Source of the DNA: DASVNK01 sp036383895
GTDB lineage: Bacteria; Verrucomicrobiota; Verrucomicrobiia; Limisphaerales; SXQI01
Reading direction: 5' to 3'
Length of the DNA: 64,000 bases
Assembly: GCA_036383895.1 (NCBI GenBank)
Contig: DASVNK010000033.1
Coordinates: 35,616-99,615, forward strand
Below are positions 1-8,645 of the stretch, piece by piece (the stretch's first letter is position 1; the number at the start of each line of letters is the position of its first letter). The translations under genes were made by a program, and so were the position numbers. Under the pieces are notes generated by a model. The model searched no databases. It worked only from the letters and a program-made list of their open reading frames with translations, and was not told where the DNA came from.

Positions 1-224
1 ATATAGCGGCAGCATACGCCTACCATATTGTCCAGGCGCAGTGCTTCCTCGATGGAAACAAAAGGACCGCGGCTGCGGCGGCACTGAACTTTCTTGCCAA
101 CAATGGCATTGAATTCCGGATTGAGGATGAACGCTTTTACGAGTTGATGATCGGCATCGCGGACAAGCGCTTTACGAAAGACGATATTGCGAATTATCTC
201 CGACATTGCAGTCGGGAGAAATAA
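1..224 (+). CDS. Fic/Doc (death-on-curing) family protein, C-terminal part only
   Basis: The gene enters from outside the window; its frame starts at base 3 and ends at a TAA at 222-224, giving 73 residues. The helix and loop of the Fic fold are clear: AYAYHIV, then QCFLDGNKRTA, then a second helix and a short tail. Fic/Doc enzymes transfer AMP or phosphate to target proteins, and Doc-type members are toxins paired with an upstream antitoxin. The motif is normally HxFx(D/E)GNKR. Here the catalytic histidine position is a glutamine (cag, 39-41), while Asp, Gly, Asn, Lys and Arg are kept. This may be a subfamily trait rather than a mutation. Any antitoxin would lie upstream, outside the window. 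A strong terminator follows directly. Confidence 0.85.
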   Translation, partial: IAAAYAYHIVQAQCFLDGNKRTAAAAALNFLANNGIEFRIEDERFYELMIGIADKRFTKDDIANYLRHCSREK

Positions 225-252
225 AAAGGCCTGCGTTTCCGCAGGCCTTTTT
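223..252. terminator. Bidirectional Rho-independent terminator between fic-like gene and pnp
   Basis: A perfect 13-bp inverted repeat (AAAAAGGCCTGCG, loop TTTC, CGCAGGCCTTTTT) overlaps the stop codon of the Fic-like gene and ends 22 bp before the pnp stop. A-tract and T-tract flank the GC stem, so it can end transcription from both converging genes. Confidence 0.9.
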
Positions 253-274
253 GAATTTAGATAATGGAGATCGC

Positions 275-2422
275 CTACGCTTTAGCAGCCATTTCGCGGT
301 CGCGTTCTTCCATCGCGGCGCGGCGTGAGAGTTTCACGCGGCCTTTTTCATCGATGCCGATGCATTTGACCCAGATCTCGTCGTTCATTTTGACGATGTC
401 ATCGACCTGCTTCACGCGGAAGTTCGCGAGTTCGCTGATGTGCACGAGGCCTTCCTTGCCTGGCATGACTTCGACGAAGCAGCCGAATTCCTTGATGCTG
501 ACCACGCGACCGCGATAGATCTTGTCGATCTCGATTTCGCCAGTCGAACCCTGGATCGCCTGGCGGGCGATTTCCATGCCTTCGGGCGAGACAGAGTAGA
601 TGTGCACTGTGCCATCATCCTCGATGTTGATTTCGCAACCGGACTCTTCGACGATCTTCTTGATGTTCTTGCCACCAGGCCCGATGAGCGCGCCGATCTT
701 CTCCGGATTGATCTTGAGCGTCTGAATGCGCGGTGCGTATTTGCTGAGCTCAGTGCGGGGTGCGCTGATGACTTTGTTCATCTCCGCGAGCACATGGAGA
801 CGAGCGCGGCGCGCCTTCTCAATGGCTTCGGCCATGATCTTGTAAGGAATGCCGCGCAGCTTCAGGTCGAGCTGGAAGCCTGTGAGACCCTGCTCGGTAC
901 CCGCGAGTTTGCAATCCATGTCGCAGAACGCGTCTTCCCAACCGATGATGTCGGTGAGCAAGTGATACTCGGTAATCTTGTTGTTACTGTCTGTCTTGGA
1001 GCAGATGCCGACTGAAATCCCAGCGACCGGCTTCTTTAACGGTACGCCAGCATCCATCAACGCGAGGCTGCCGCCGCAAACCGAAGCCATCGAAGTCGAA
1101 CCATTCGACTCCATGATTTCGCACGTGAGGCGGATCGCATATGGAAATTCCTTCAACGGCACCATCGGCGCGATGGAGCGTTCCGCGAGCGCGCCGTGGC
1201 CGATTTCGCGGCGGCCAGGTCCGCTAATACGGCCCGTTTCGCCGACGGAATAATTTGGGAAGTTGTAATGCAGGGTGAATCGCTTCTCGCTCGCGCCGCC
1301 GGTGTAGGAATCAAATTCCTGCGCTTCTTCCGTCGTGCCGAGCGTCGCTATGACGAGCGCCTGGGTTTCACCGCGGCTGAACAGCGCCGAACCGTGGACG
1401 CGCGGCAGAACGCCGACTTCGCTGCTGATTGGGCGAACCGTGTCGAAATCGCGACCGTCAAGGCGCTTGCCTTCTTCCATGATCAGCTTACGAACCGCTT
1501 CCTTCTGGATGTAGTAAAAAGCGTCCTTCAGCACGAATTCCGTGACCTTCTCCGCGCCAAATTTCTCGACGAGTTTCTTGCCCACTTCAGTGGTGATCGC
1601 TTTGACGGCTGCTTCACGCGCCATTTTGCCGGGCGTAAGCAGCGCTGGAACCATCCGTTGGCCAGCAAGTGCTTTGGCTTCCTGAAGAATTTCGTCAGGA
1701 ACGATGTTCAACGTGATCTGGCGCTTTTGCTTGCCTACTTTGGCGGCGAGGTCTTTCTGCGCTTTGATGATCGGAACGCACGCTTCCTGTGCGAACTTCA
1801 GCGCTGCATTGAAATCATCTTCGGTGATTTCATTCGCGGAGCCTTCATACATCACCACGTCAGTCGCGTTGCCGACGTAAATTAAGTCCAGGTCACTCTC
1901 CGCCATCTCGGAATGAGTCGGGTTCGCGATGAACTTGCCGTTCACTCGACCGACGCGCACTGCGCCGAGCGGACCATCCCACGGAATATCGCTCACGGTC
2001 AGTGCCGCGGAAGCGCCGATGATGCCGATGATGTCCGGATCATTCTCGCCGTCCGCGCTGAGCAGGATGCTTTGCACCTGCACCTCGTTGTACCAACCCC
2101 GCGGAAAGAGTGGACGAAGCGGCCGGTCAATTAACCGGCTGGTAAGAATTTCTTTTTCCGTTGGGCGCCCTTCGCGCTTGAAGTAACCGCCCGGAAATTT
2201 TCCGGCTGCGGCGGCTTTCTCCCGATAATCTACGGTGAGCGGGAAAAAATCCTGCCCCGGTTTAGCATTCGTGGCTGCGACCGCCGCCACGAGAATGGAT
2301 GTTTCGCCTAATTGAACTGTAACCGCGCCGTCGGCCTGCTTGGCCATCTTGCCGGTTTCAATCGTGATAGAGCCTGTTCCAACCTGGAACGTAATCTTTT
2401 CTGGCATATTTCCAATGAACAT
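275..2422 (-). CDS. pnp: Polyribonucleotide nucleotidyltransferase (PNPase)
   Basis: PNPase degrades RNA 3'-to-5' by phosphorolysis and is a core degradosome enzyme in the cytoplasm. The 715-residue product has the full family layout: first RNase PH domain (about residues 15-145), helical linker, second RNase PH domain (about 320-480, with FSRGETQAL and GPGRREIGHG), KH domain (about 560-620, IGPGGKNIKKI) and a C-terminal S1 domain (GEIEIDKIYRGRVV onward). Two starts are possible, ATG at 2422 or ATG at 2407; the second (MPEKITFQ) fits the family N-terminus better. It lies downstream of rpsO on the same strand, the conserved rpsO-pnp order, but a terminator-like hairpin sits between them, so some pnp expression probably comes from its own promoter. 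Confidence 0.98.
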   Translation of the reverse strand: MFIGNMPEKITFQVGTGSITIETGKMAKQADGAVTVQLGETSILVAAVAATNAKPGQDFFPLTVDYREKAAAAGKFPGGYFKREGRPTEKEILTSRLIDRPLRPLFPRGWYNEVQVQSILLSADGENDPDIIGIIGASAALTVSDIPWDGPLGAVRVGRVNGKFIANPTHSEMAESDLDLIYVGNATDVVMYEGSANEITEDDFNAALKFAQEACVPIIKAQKDLAAKVGKQKRQITLNIVPDEILQEAKALAGQRMVPALLTPGKMAREAAVKAITTEVGKKLVEKFGAEKVTEFVLKDAFYYIQKEAVRKLIMEEGKRLDGRDFDTVRPISSEVGVLPRVHGSALFSRGETQALVIATLGTTEEAQEFDSYTGGASEKRFTLHYNFPNYSVGETGRISGPGRREIGHGALAERSIAPMVPLKEFPYAIRLTCEIMESNGSTSMASVCGGSLALMDAGVPLKKPVAGISVGICSKTDSNNKITEYHLLTDIIGWEDAFCDMDCKLAGTEQGLTGFQLDLKLRGIPYKIMAEAIEKARRARLHVLAEMNKVISAPRTELSKYAPRIQTLKINPEKIGALIGPGGKNIKKIVEESGCEINIEDDGTVHIYSVSPEGMEIARQAIQGSTGEIEIDKIYRGRVVSIKEFGCFVEVMPGKEGLVHISELANFRVKQVDDIVKMNDEIWVKCIGIDEKGRVKLSRRAAMEERDREMAAKA

Positions 2423-2601
2423 TGCTCATTGGCCCAGAGGAACTTCAGTGAGCACCTTCGATCGAGAGTGATGTCAGGTACTGATTGAAATTTCCCAGTG
2501 CCAACGAGTCTTTGTTTAACTGATGTTAATCACGCGACTTTAAAAAGGCCCTCAAACCGGTTCGCGTACCTCCCGTTCGATGCTCCAGTGGCCCGTTTGC
2601 C

Positions 2602-2636
2602 TAAAAGAGCAGGGGCGCTCACCAATGAGCCCCCTG
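2602..2636 (-). terminator. Terminator or attenuating hairpin after rpsO
   Basis: Reading the minus strand, a stem GGGGgCTC / GAGcgCCCC with a 6-nt loop lies about 25 nt past the rpsO stop and is followed by a U-rich run (tgctcttt). It separates rpsO from pnp and may be partial read-through or a processing site, as at the E. coli rpsO-pnp junction. Confidence 0.6.
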
Positions 2637-2656
2637 GCCATACAAAAATAATTTAA

Positions 2657-2914
2657 CTACTTGCGAAGCTTGAGCTTGCGAGTGACGGCGACGTAGCGCT
2701 TGGAATCGGTCTTGTTCAGATAATCCAGCAAGCGGCGGCGTTGGCCGACCATCTGGAGCAGGCCACGGCGGGAGCTGTGGTCTTTATTGTTCTGTTGCAA
2801 ATGCTCAGTGAGGTGGTTGATCCGCTGTGTGAGCAAAGCAATCTGAACATCGGCGCTGCCCGTATCGCGCTCGTGCACCCGAAAAGTTTCGATTGTTTTG
2901 TCCTTCGTTTCCAT
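2657..2914 (-). CDS. rpsO: Small ribosomal subunit protein S15
   Basis: S15 is a primary 16S rRNA binder that helps form the central domain of the 30S subunit. Family signatures are plain: VHERDTGSADVQIALLT, the central LTEHLQ..KDHSSRRGLL segment that contacts the rRNA three-way junction, and the basic end RKLKLRK. The ATG at 2914 is preceded by a GGA at usable spacing and gives 85 residues. A TTG at 2929 would give 90 residues, closer to the usual 88-89, but shows no ribosome binding site. It is followed by pnp on the same strand. S15 commonly represses its own mRNA, and a structured sequence lies upstream (2985-3021). Confidence 0.96.
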   Translation of the reverse strand: METKDKTIETFRVHERDTGSADVQIALLTQRINHLTEHLQQNNKDHSSRRGLLQMVGQRRRLLDYLNKTDSKRYVAVTRKLKLRK

Positions 2915-2984
2915 ACTGTCCGTTTTCAAAGATAAAAGAATCCGGTTAAACTACGTATCCCGCGTGTAATGTAAAGAAATAACA

Positions 2985-3021
2985 CCGGGCCTGAGGGATG
3001 CTCAGGAATAAGCGGCCCGTG
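2985..3021 (-). promoter_or_regulatory. Structured element upstream of rpsO (S15 leader candidate or terminator of the preceding gene)
   Basis: Two inverted repeats overlap: an outer CGGGCC/GGCCCG pair and an inner CCTGAG/CTCAGG pair that share two bases, so the two stems compete. On the minus strand this sits about 70-105 nt before the S15 ATG and about 70 nt after the stop of the upstream small gene. A U-rich stretch (TTATTTCTTTAC) follows it, so a terminator for that gene is an equally good reading. Confidence 0.4.
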
Positions 3022-3090
3022 TAAGACTCGTTTACTGCCCGCCAGAATAACTAAAACACGCCCGAGCGCAAACCAAAATTGCAGCTCCAA

Positions 3091-3393
3091 CTAGATCGAT
3101 TCTCCCCCTTCAACCTTACGATCCCCAACCTTGGGAAATAATCGCTCGTGTTTCCTGAAGAGCTCCTCCGCCGTTTTTTGCTCGAGTTCATTCTTGTCGA
3201 CCTCCGCGACTGGCGGATGGAGATGTTTCAGAAGGTTATCGTATTTCGAAAATATTTCGTCCTCGGCTAGGCGGACAGCGGCATCATCAACGCTGCTATC
3301 AAAGGATCGTCGGGTGCCTAAGTATTCCCGCACTACCTGTTTATCCTCCACAGGCAAGCGATTGAAATGCTCAATGATTTCCGCAGCATTCAT
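3091..3393 (-). CDS. Hypothetical protein, 100 aa, soluble and acidic
   Basis: No family was recognised with confidence. The start (MNAAEIIEHFNRLP) and the early EIIEHFNRLPVEDKQVVREYL helix resemble the N-termini of small addiction-module antidotes, but no toxin gene adjoins it, so this is only a resemblance. The rest is charged and predicted helical (DDAAVRLAEDEIFSKYDNLL), ending with a polar tail. There is no signal peptide or membrane segment. It reads in the same direction as rpsO and pnp and may be transcribed upstream of them. Confidence 0.55.
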   Translation of the reverse strand: MNAAEIIEHFNRLPVEDKQVVREYLGTRRSFDSSVDDAAVRLAEDEIFSKYDNLLKHLHPPVAEVDKNELEQKTAEELFRKHERLFPKVGDRKVEGGESI

Positions 3394-3535
3394 CCGCTAA
3401 TATAGACTCGTTCTGGCCAAAACAAGCTGCGAAACCCCTGAATTCCCGCCCCTGACCGGCAATCTCAGGGTTTACGAGCATTGCTTGTGGGAATTAGAAG
3501 GCCAACTTGAAGTTCCTAAGGGAAAGGAAATCGAA

Positions 3536-4279
3536 ATGAGAATGAAATCGAACATTAAATCAGGAATCCGTCTTCCACACCTTCTGGCTATCGCTGCGAT
3601 CACCATCGCTCCTCTCGCTATTAGTGCGGACGACTCGGAAACATCATCGAAATCAAAGTCAGCTTCGTCTTCCGCGACGGACAAAGGATCGGTCCTCCAA
3701 AATGCGGCCAAGGTGAACCTCGCGACCATCAAGTTCTCGGAACTGGCGCAACAAAAAGCGCAGAGCCCTGAACTGAAGCAGTACGCTCAGCAAGTGGCGC
3801 AGGACCATAAGAAGGCCCAACAGGACCTCGAACGCATCGCCCAGAAGCATAATGTGACGCTAGCGACTTCAGTTGATGAAAAATGCCAGGAGGCTATTTC
3901 AAAACTGGAAGCGCTGAATGGGGCGGAATTCGATAAAGAATACGCCCGGGGCTCCATCGAAGGTCATGCCATGGCCGTCGCCCACTTGCAGCAGGCTTCC
4001 GCCGGCGCGCAAGACACCGACATTCGCCAATACACCCAGCAGTTGCTCGCGAAAGTTAAGGAACATCAACGCAAAGCGCGCACGATGGCCATGAGCGTCG
4101 GGCTGGATCAAAGCACCATCACCTCGATCGAAAGCAAAGCGCAGAGTGGAGTAGGCGGCGCGGCTTCTTCCGCCACCGGTTCCAGTGATTCGTCCAGCAG
4201 CAGCGATCCTTCGAGCAGCAAGAAAGCGGACTCGACTTTGCCCGACCAATCGAACAAATCGACGCAGCCGGAGAAATAA
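3536..4279 (+). CDS. DUF4142 family secreted protein
   Basis: The product (247 aa) starts at ATG 3536, chosen because of the GGAAAGGAAA ribosome binding site just upstream. A signal peptide covers about residues 1-30 (IRLPHLLAIAAITIAPLAISA). The central part (about 55-195) is the DUF4142 ferritin-like four-helix region: AAKVNLATIKFSELAQQKA, then QYAQQVAQDHKKAQQDL and QYTQQLLAKVKEHQRKAR. The C-terminus is a low-complexity Ser/Ala/Lys tail. Members of this family are periplasmic or envelope proteins without an established activity, often linked to stress responses. It is monocistronic, ending at a terminator at 4309-4334. Confidence 0.85.
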   Translation: MRMKSNIKSGIRLPHLLAIAAITIAPLAISADDSETSSKSKSASSSATDKGSVLQNAAKVNLATIKFSELAQQKAQSPELKQYAQQVAQDHKKAQQDLERIAQKHNVTLATSVDEKCQEAISKLEALNGAEFDKEYARGSIEGHAMAVAHLQQASAGAQDTDIRQYTQQLLAKVKEHQRKARTMAMSVGLDQSTITSIESKAQSGVGGAASSATGSSDSSSSSDPSSSKKADSTLPDQSNKSTQPEK

Positions 4280-4308
4280 ATTCCATTTACGGAGTTGATT
4301 GTAGATGC

Positions 4309-4334
4309 GAAGGCCTGCGGAAGCGGGCCTTTTT
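4309..4334 (+). terminator. Rho-independent terminator after DUF4142 gene
   Basis: AAGGCC and GGCCTT arms enclose CTGCGGAAGCG with partial pairing, followed by a T5 run. It lies 30 nt after the stop codon at 4277-4279. The following 240 nt up to nusB show no gene and should contain the nusB promoter. Confidence 0.75.
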
Positions 4335-4578
4335 GCCATAATCCACAATTCCTTCCTCCAACCGCTTTAGCGGCTTGCTGCGGACACTCTCGCGGCCGCT
4401 TCGAATGAAATAGGTTCGGTTTTTCGAGCCAGATTTCGGATTCAGATCGCGCGTTCTCTTCGCCTGGCGCAAAATATCTTTTCACCGCCACACTCCAGTA
4501 AACTCGATTGTCAACCTCGCGCAGTTGAAAACATAGATTTCCTTTGCCCCTCTCCCCTTCCTGAACCATTCTTTTCTT

Positions 4579-5082
4579 ATGGGAATGAGACGAGATGCCC
4601 GCGAACGTGCGGTGCAGTTTTTGTTTCAGTACGACCTGAACAAGCCCGAGAATCTCGAGCAGAGCCTCAATCAGTTTTGGGATTCGCAACGGGCTGCAGT
4701 GATCGCTGAAGACAAAGCCCGCGCGCGCTGGGGTGAGACGATGGAACTGCCGCCGCCGACGACAGAGGAGGCCGCCATGCGTCTTTTCGCCGAGCCACTC
4801 ATTCGCGGCACACTCGAGAAGTTGACCGAGATCGACGGCAAGATCCAGCACCACGCGACGAACTGGGATTTGAACCGCATGGCTGTCGTGGATCGTAATG
4901 TTCTGCGCCTCGCCATTTACGAGATGCTTTACCGTGAAGACATTCCCCCGGTTGTCAGCATCAACGAAGCAGTGGATATTGCTAAGAAGTTCTCCACCGA
5001 CGAGAGCGGGCGTTTTGTGAATGGCATCCTGGACAAAGTGAAGGGTGATTTGATGCGCCCCGCACGGATCGTGAAGAATTAA
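4579..5082 (+). CDS. nusB: Transcription antitermination factor NusB
   Basis: NusB binds boxA RNA with NusE/S10 and supports rRNA antitermination. The 167-residue product shows the family start (RRDARERAVQFLFQYDLN) and the conserved end (VVDRNVLRLAIYEMLYR, PPVVSINEAVDIAKKFS, RFVNGILDKV). It is longer than the usual 130-150 residues because of an insertion between helices (about residues 40-70, ending ELPPPTTEEAAMR). It is the first gene of a tight plus-strand run with the PHP protein, ftsY, ribD and ribE; nusB next to riboflavin genes is a common bacterial arrangement. Confidence 0.95.
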   Translation: MGMRRDARERAVQFLFQYDLNKPENLEQSLNQFWDSQRAAVIAEDKARARWGETMELPPPTTEEAAMRLFAEPLIRGTLEKLTEIDGKIQHHATNWDLNRMAVVDRNVLRLAIYEMLYREDIPPVVSINEAVDIAKKFSTDESGRFVNGILDKVKGDLMRPARIVKN

Positions 5083-5098
5083 AGGCAAACGTTTCGAA

Positions 5099-5959
5099 GT
5101 GTTTACTGACCTGCATTTACATACAACTTTCTCGGACGGCACCTACTCGCCGGAGGAACTCGCGGCCGAGGCCAAACGCTTCGGTCTAGTCGCCGTCGCG
5201 CTGACCGACCACGACACTGTGGAAGGTTGCGTGCGCATGAGGGCGGCCTGCGAATCCGCGGAGATCGAATTCATTCCCGCGACCGAACTCACCTGCGAAG
5301 TCGGCCGTGTCGAGTTGCATATGCTCGGCTACTATCTCGACACGTCCCACCCGCGCCTGCTCCTGCAAATGGCCCGCTTCCAAAAAGGACGGCACGAACG
5401 AATCAAGGAAATCGTCGCCCGCCTTCAGAAACTCCAAGTGCCGTTGCGCGAGGAAGACGTCTTTGCTCTCGCAAACTGCAAATCTCCTGGTCGCCCGCAC
5501 GTTGCTCGCGCGCTCATCCAACGCAAGGTTTGCGCGACGCTCGACGAAGCCTTCGAACGCTTCCTGAAAAAGAATCGTCCGGGCTGGGTTCCAAAGGAAA
5601 AAATCACCGCGAAGGAAGCTCTCGATCTAATTCACGAAGCCGGCGGGCTCGCGGTTGTTGCGCATCCGGGATTGGCGCGCACCGAAGAGGTTTTGCCTGA
5701 ACTGATCGAAACGGGAATCGACGGAATCGAATGTTTTCACACGAAACATTCCCCCTCCGCTTCGGAGTATTACGTCTCCCTCGCCGAGAAACATAACCTG
5801 CTGATCACCGGCGGTTCCGATTGCCACGGCATGAACAAAGGCAAGCCGCTCATCGGCTCGATTAAATTGCCCTACGAATATGTTCGGCAATTGAAGTCCC
5901 GGTTGCGCGAAGGTCATCCCGCGAAAAACGGGCGTGCCGCGCACCACGCCTCCCACTAG
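5099..5959 (+). CDS. PHP-domain phosphoesterase (nucleoside 3',5'-bisphosphate phosphatase / 5'-3' RNase type)
   Basis: The protein (286 aa) begins at GTG 5099, 16 nt after nusB. Metal-ligand motifs of the PHP fold appear in order: DLHLHTTFSDG (residues 3-13), LTDHDTVEG (about 36-44), the ATELTCE strand (about 61-67), the late VVAHPG (about 185) and GGSDCHGMNKG (near 240). The layout matches the YciV/RnaAM group, which hydrolyses 3',5'-bisphosphonucleotides or short RNA ends. Substrate assignment is by family only. It is followed by ftsY after 12 nt. Confidence 0.85.
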   Translation: MFTDLHLHTTFSDGTYSPEELAAEAKRFGLVAVALTDHDTVEGCVRMRAACESAEIEFIPATELTCEVGRVELHMLGYYLDTSHPRLLLQMARFQKGRHERIKEIVARLQKLQVPLREEDVFALANCKSPGRPHVARALIQRKVCATLDEAFERFLKKNRPGWVPKEKITAKEALDLIHEAGGLAVVAHPGLARTEEVLPELIETGIDGIECFHTKHSPSASEYYVSLAEKHNLLITGGSDCHGMNKGKPLIGSIKLPYEYVRQLKSRLREGHPAKNGRAAHHASH

Positions 5960-5971
5960 AGTCTTCCGCGC

Positions 5972-6904
5972 ATGGGTTTATTCGACAAGTTCCGGGACGG
6001 ATTTAAAAAAACTCAGGACAAGCTGGTCCACGAGATCAAGCGCATCGTCACATTCTCGCCCCGTCTCACCGAAGCCACGCTCGAAGAACTAGAAATGGCA
6101 CTCATCGGCGCTGACTTCGGCACCGAGATGTCCGCGCAAATTGTCGAATCGGTCCGTAAGGCTTACGAAACACAGGGTAGCAGTGGCGGCCTCGATGTGT
6201 TTGCCGTCGCTCGGACGGAACTCGCCAAATCTCTCACCAGCAGCGATTCCGAACTGAAACGAAATCCTGATGGCATCACGGTCGTTAGCGTCGTCGGCGT
6301 GAACGGTACCGGCAAAACAACCACCTGCGCCAAACTCGCTCATTACACCACGTTGCAGGGGAACAAAGCGATTCTTGGCGCGTGCGACACTTTCCGCGCC
6401 GCCGCCATCGAGCAACTTAAACTTTGGGGCAGTCGCCTGAACGTTCCCGTTATCGCCAGCGCTTACGGCGCCGATGCTGCAGCCGTCGCGCATGACGCAG
6501 TCAGCGCCGCACTTGCTCGCAAGTCTGATTTCCTTTTCATCGATACCGCCGGACGCCTCCACACGAAAAGCAACTTGATGCAGGAACTGCAGAAGCTTCA
6601 TCGGGTCATCGGTAAGCAAATGCCGGGCGCGCCGCACGAAGTCCTCCTCGTGCTCGACGCTACCACCGGCATGAACGCCCTCAATCAGGCGCGCGAGTTC
6701 CACAAAGCCGTCACACTCACCGGCCTCGTTATCACCAAACTCGATGGCACCAGCAAAGGCGGCATGGTGGCAGCGATCGGCCGCGAACTAAACATTCCGG
6801 TAAAATTCGTCGGCCTCGGCGAGCAAGCGGACGATCTCCAACCATTCGATCCCGAAAACTTCGCCGCCGCCCTCTTCCCGGAATCCGAAACCACCGCCGC
6901 TTAA
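5972..6904 (+). CDS. ftsY: Signal recognition particle receptor FtsY
   Basis: FtsY is the membrane-docking GTPase partner of Ffh that delivers ribosomes to the translocon. At 310 aa it is a short form with NG domains only, lacking the long acidic A domain of E. coli FtsY. The N helical bundle (FDKFRDGFKKTQDKL) is followed by the G domain with P-loop GVNGTGKTTT (near residue 110), DTFRAAA, DTAGRL, TKLDGTSKGG and FVGLGE. The stop codon abuts the ribD start without a gap, so the two are probably translationally linked. Confidence 0.97.
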   Translation: MGLFDKFRDGFKKTQDKLVHEIKRIVTFSPRLTEATLEELEMALIGADFGTEMSAQIVESVRKAYETQGSSGGLDVFAVARTELAKSLTSSDSELKRNPDGITVVSVVGVNGTGKTTTCAKLAHYTTLQGNKAILGACDTFRAAAIEQLKLWGSRLNVPVIASAYGADAAAVAHDAVSAALARKSDFLFIDTAGRLHTKSNLMQELQKLHRVIGKQMPGAPHEVLLVLDATTGMNALNQAREFHKAVTLTGLVITKLDGTSKGGMVAAIGRELNIPVKFVGLGEQADDLQPFDPENFAAALFPESETTAA

Positions 6905-8047
6905 ATGCGCGCACGGGGCGAAACATTCTCCGCCGCAGTCGAAGAGTTCATGCGTCGCGCCTTGCGCCTGGCACAACGTGCTTACGGCGGCACCTCTCCC
7001 AATCCAATGGTCGGCGCTGTGATCGTGCGCAATGGTAAAATCCTCGGCGAAGGATTCCACAAACGCGCCGGCGAACCACACGCCGAAGTAAACGCGCTTA
7101 ACGCCGCGCGCCGCGCACGTCACGATCTTCGCGGCGCAACCATCTACGTCACTCTCGAACCCTGTTGCACCTTCGGACGCACGCCGCCCTGCACCTCCGC
7201 ACTGATCGAGAGCGGCATCGCTCGCGTGGTCGTCGCCGCAAGCGATCCAAATCCCAGGCACGCCGGGCGCGGTTCAGAACTCCTGCGGAAAAGCGGAATC
7301 GAGGTTGAATCTGGCCTTCTCGCTGCCGAATCGATGCGCCTCAACGAAGCATTCAACCACTGGATCGTTCACCGTCGCCCCTTCGTCATCTGCAAATGCG
7401 CCATGAGCCTCGATGGCAAGATTGCCACCAACTCAGGCGACTCAAAATGGATCACCGGTGAAAAAGCTCGCGCTTACGGGATGCGCCTCCGTCTCAGCGC
7501 TGATGCCATTGTCGCGGGTGTAAACACAATTCTCCGCGACGACCCTTCCTTAACGCTCCGCGCCGCCCGCGGCGTGAAGATTCCGTCCTGGAAAAATCTC
7601 CAACGCATCGTTCTCGACCCAGGCGGCCGAATCCCCGAGAGCGCGCGCATCTTGAACGACGATCACGCCTCCAGCACCACTATCGTCCTCACTACGAAAG
7701 CGTCGCCGAAGAAAATCTCCGCGCTCGAAAAAAAAGCGAACGTCATTATTGCGCCGAGTTCCCGCGCCGAAATCAACCTTCGTTGGCTCCTGAAAAAACT
7801 TGGAGACGGAGGCATCACTTCCCTCCTCATTGAAGGCGGCGGCGAAACACACTACAACTTCCTGCAACAAGGTCTCGTGAATCGCGTCCATTTCCACTAT
7901 GCTCCGCTCGTGATTACCGGGCGCGACGCTCCGAAGTCAGTCGGCGGTGACAACACCCTCCGCTCCGGCCGGGGCCTCAAGTTGGACAACGTCGAATGGA
8001 GCAAAGTCGGCGAAGATCTCCTCTGCACTGCGTTGGTTCGTAAGTAA
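6905..8047 (+). CDS. ribD: Bifunctional riboflavin biosynthesis deaminase/reductase RibD
   Basis: RibD carries out the second and third steps of riboflavin synthesis: deamination of the pyrimidine ring, then reduction of the ribosyl side chain with NADPH. The 380-aa product has the zinc deaminase domain at the N-terminus (GTSPNPMVGAV, HAEVNAL near residue 59, PCCTFGRTPPC near 85) and the reductase domain after about residue 150 (KCAMSLDGKIAT, SKWITG, DAIVAGVNT, LLIEGGGETHYNFL). It starts directly at the ftsY stop; a later ATG at 6950 is an alternative. ribE follows after one base, so the two form an operon. Confidence 0.97.
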   Translation: MRARGETFSAAVEEFMRRALRLAQRAYGGTSPNPMVGAVIVRNGKILGEGFHKRAGEPHAEVNALNAARRARHDLRGATIYVTLEPCCTFGRTPPCTSALIESGIARVVVAASDPNPRHAGRGSELLRKSGIEVESGLLAAESMRLNEAFNHWIVHRRPFVICKCAMSLDGKIATNSGDSKWITGEKARAYGMRLRLSADAIVAGVNTILRDDPSLTLRAARGVKIPSWKNLQRIVLDPGGRIPESARILNDDHASSTTIVLTTKASPKKISALEKKANVIIAPSSRAEINLRWLLKKLGDGGITSLLIEGGGETHYNFLQQGLVNRVHFHYAPLVITGRDAPKSVGGDNTLRSGRGLKLDNVEWSKVGEDLLCTALVRK

Positions 8048-8048
8048 T

Positions 8049-8645
8049 ATGTTCACCGGAATTGTCGAAGAAGCTGGCACAGTTCAAAGCATTCAGGAAA
8101 GCCCCACCGGAATCCGGCTTCAAGTCGCCGCTCGGGTCTGCGGTGAAGATGCCCGCCTCGGCGATAGTATCGCAGTGAATGGTTGTTGCCTCACCGTGGT
8201 CGACATAGCTGAGTCGAACGCAAAGCTACTCACCTTCGACCTGCTTCGCGAAACATGGAACCGCACCAACTTCAGTGCGCTTCGAAACCGTTCCGCCGTA
8301 AATCTCGAGCGCGCTCTCCCTGCCAATGGCCGCCTCCACGGCCATTTTGTCACGGGACATATCGACGAAACAGGCACCGTAGACATCTTCGAAAAGCGCG
8401 GCGCGGATTGGTACCTGCGTGTGAAAACGTCTCCCGATCTTCTCCGCTACATCGTGTTCAAAGGCTCCATCGCCATCGACGGAATCAGCCTCACCATCGC
8501 CGAAGTCACCGCGGAACACTTCGCAGTCTGGATCATTCCCCACACCTACGAAGTTACCGCGCTTCGCGAACGCAAACCCGGCGACCTGGTCAACCTCGAA
8601 GCCGACCTCCTCGCCAAATACGTCGCCAAGCTTACTCCAGCATAG
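8049..8645 (+). CDS. ribE: Riboflavin synthase alpha chain
   Basis: Riboflavin synthase dismutates two 6,7-dimethyl-8-ribityllumazine molecules into riboflavin and a pyrimidine. The 198-aa product has the diagnostic MFTGIVEE start and two lumazine-binding barrels: repeat one with DSIAVNGCCLTVV, repeat two with HFVTGHIDETG and GSIAIDGISLTIAEV. The ATG at 8049 lies one base after the ribD stop. Its last 14 bases overlap the end of the convergent MFS/spermidine-synthase-like gene. The remaining pathway genes (ribA/B, ribH) are not adjacent. Confidence 0.97.
   Translation: MFTGIVEEAGTVQSIQESPTGIRLQVAARVCGEDARLGDSIAVNGCCLTVVDIAESNAKLLTFDLLRETWNRTNFSALRNRSAVNLERALPANGRLHGHFVTGHIDETGTVDIFEKRGADWYLRVKTSPDLLRYIVFKGSIAIDGISLTIAEVTAEHFAVWIIPHTYEVTALRERKPGDLVNLEADLLAKYVAKLTPA

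Noticed and set aside
4108..5142. Long minus-strand frame antisense to nusB and DUF4142 genes
   Set aside because: It is the shadow of two well-supported plus-strand genes and crosses a terminator.
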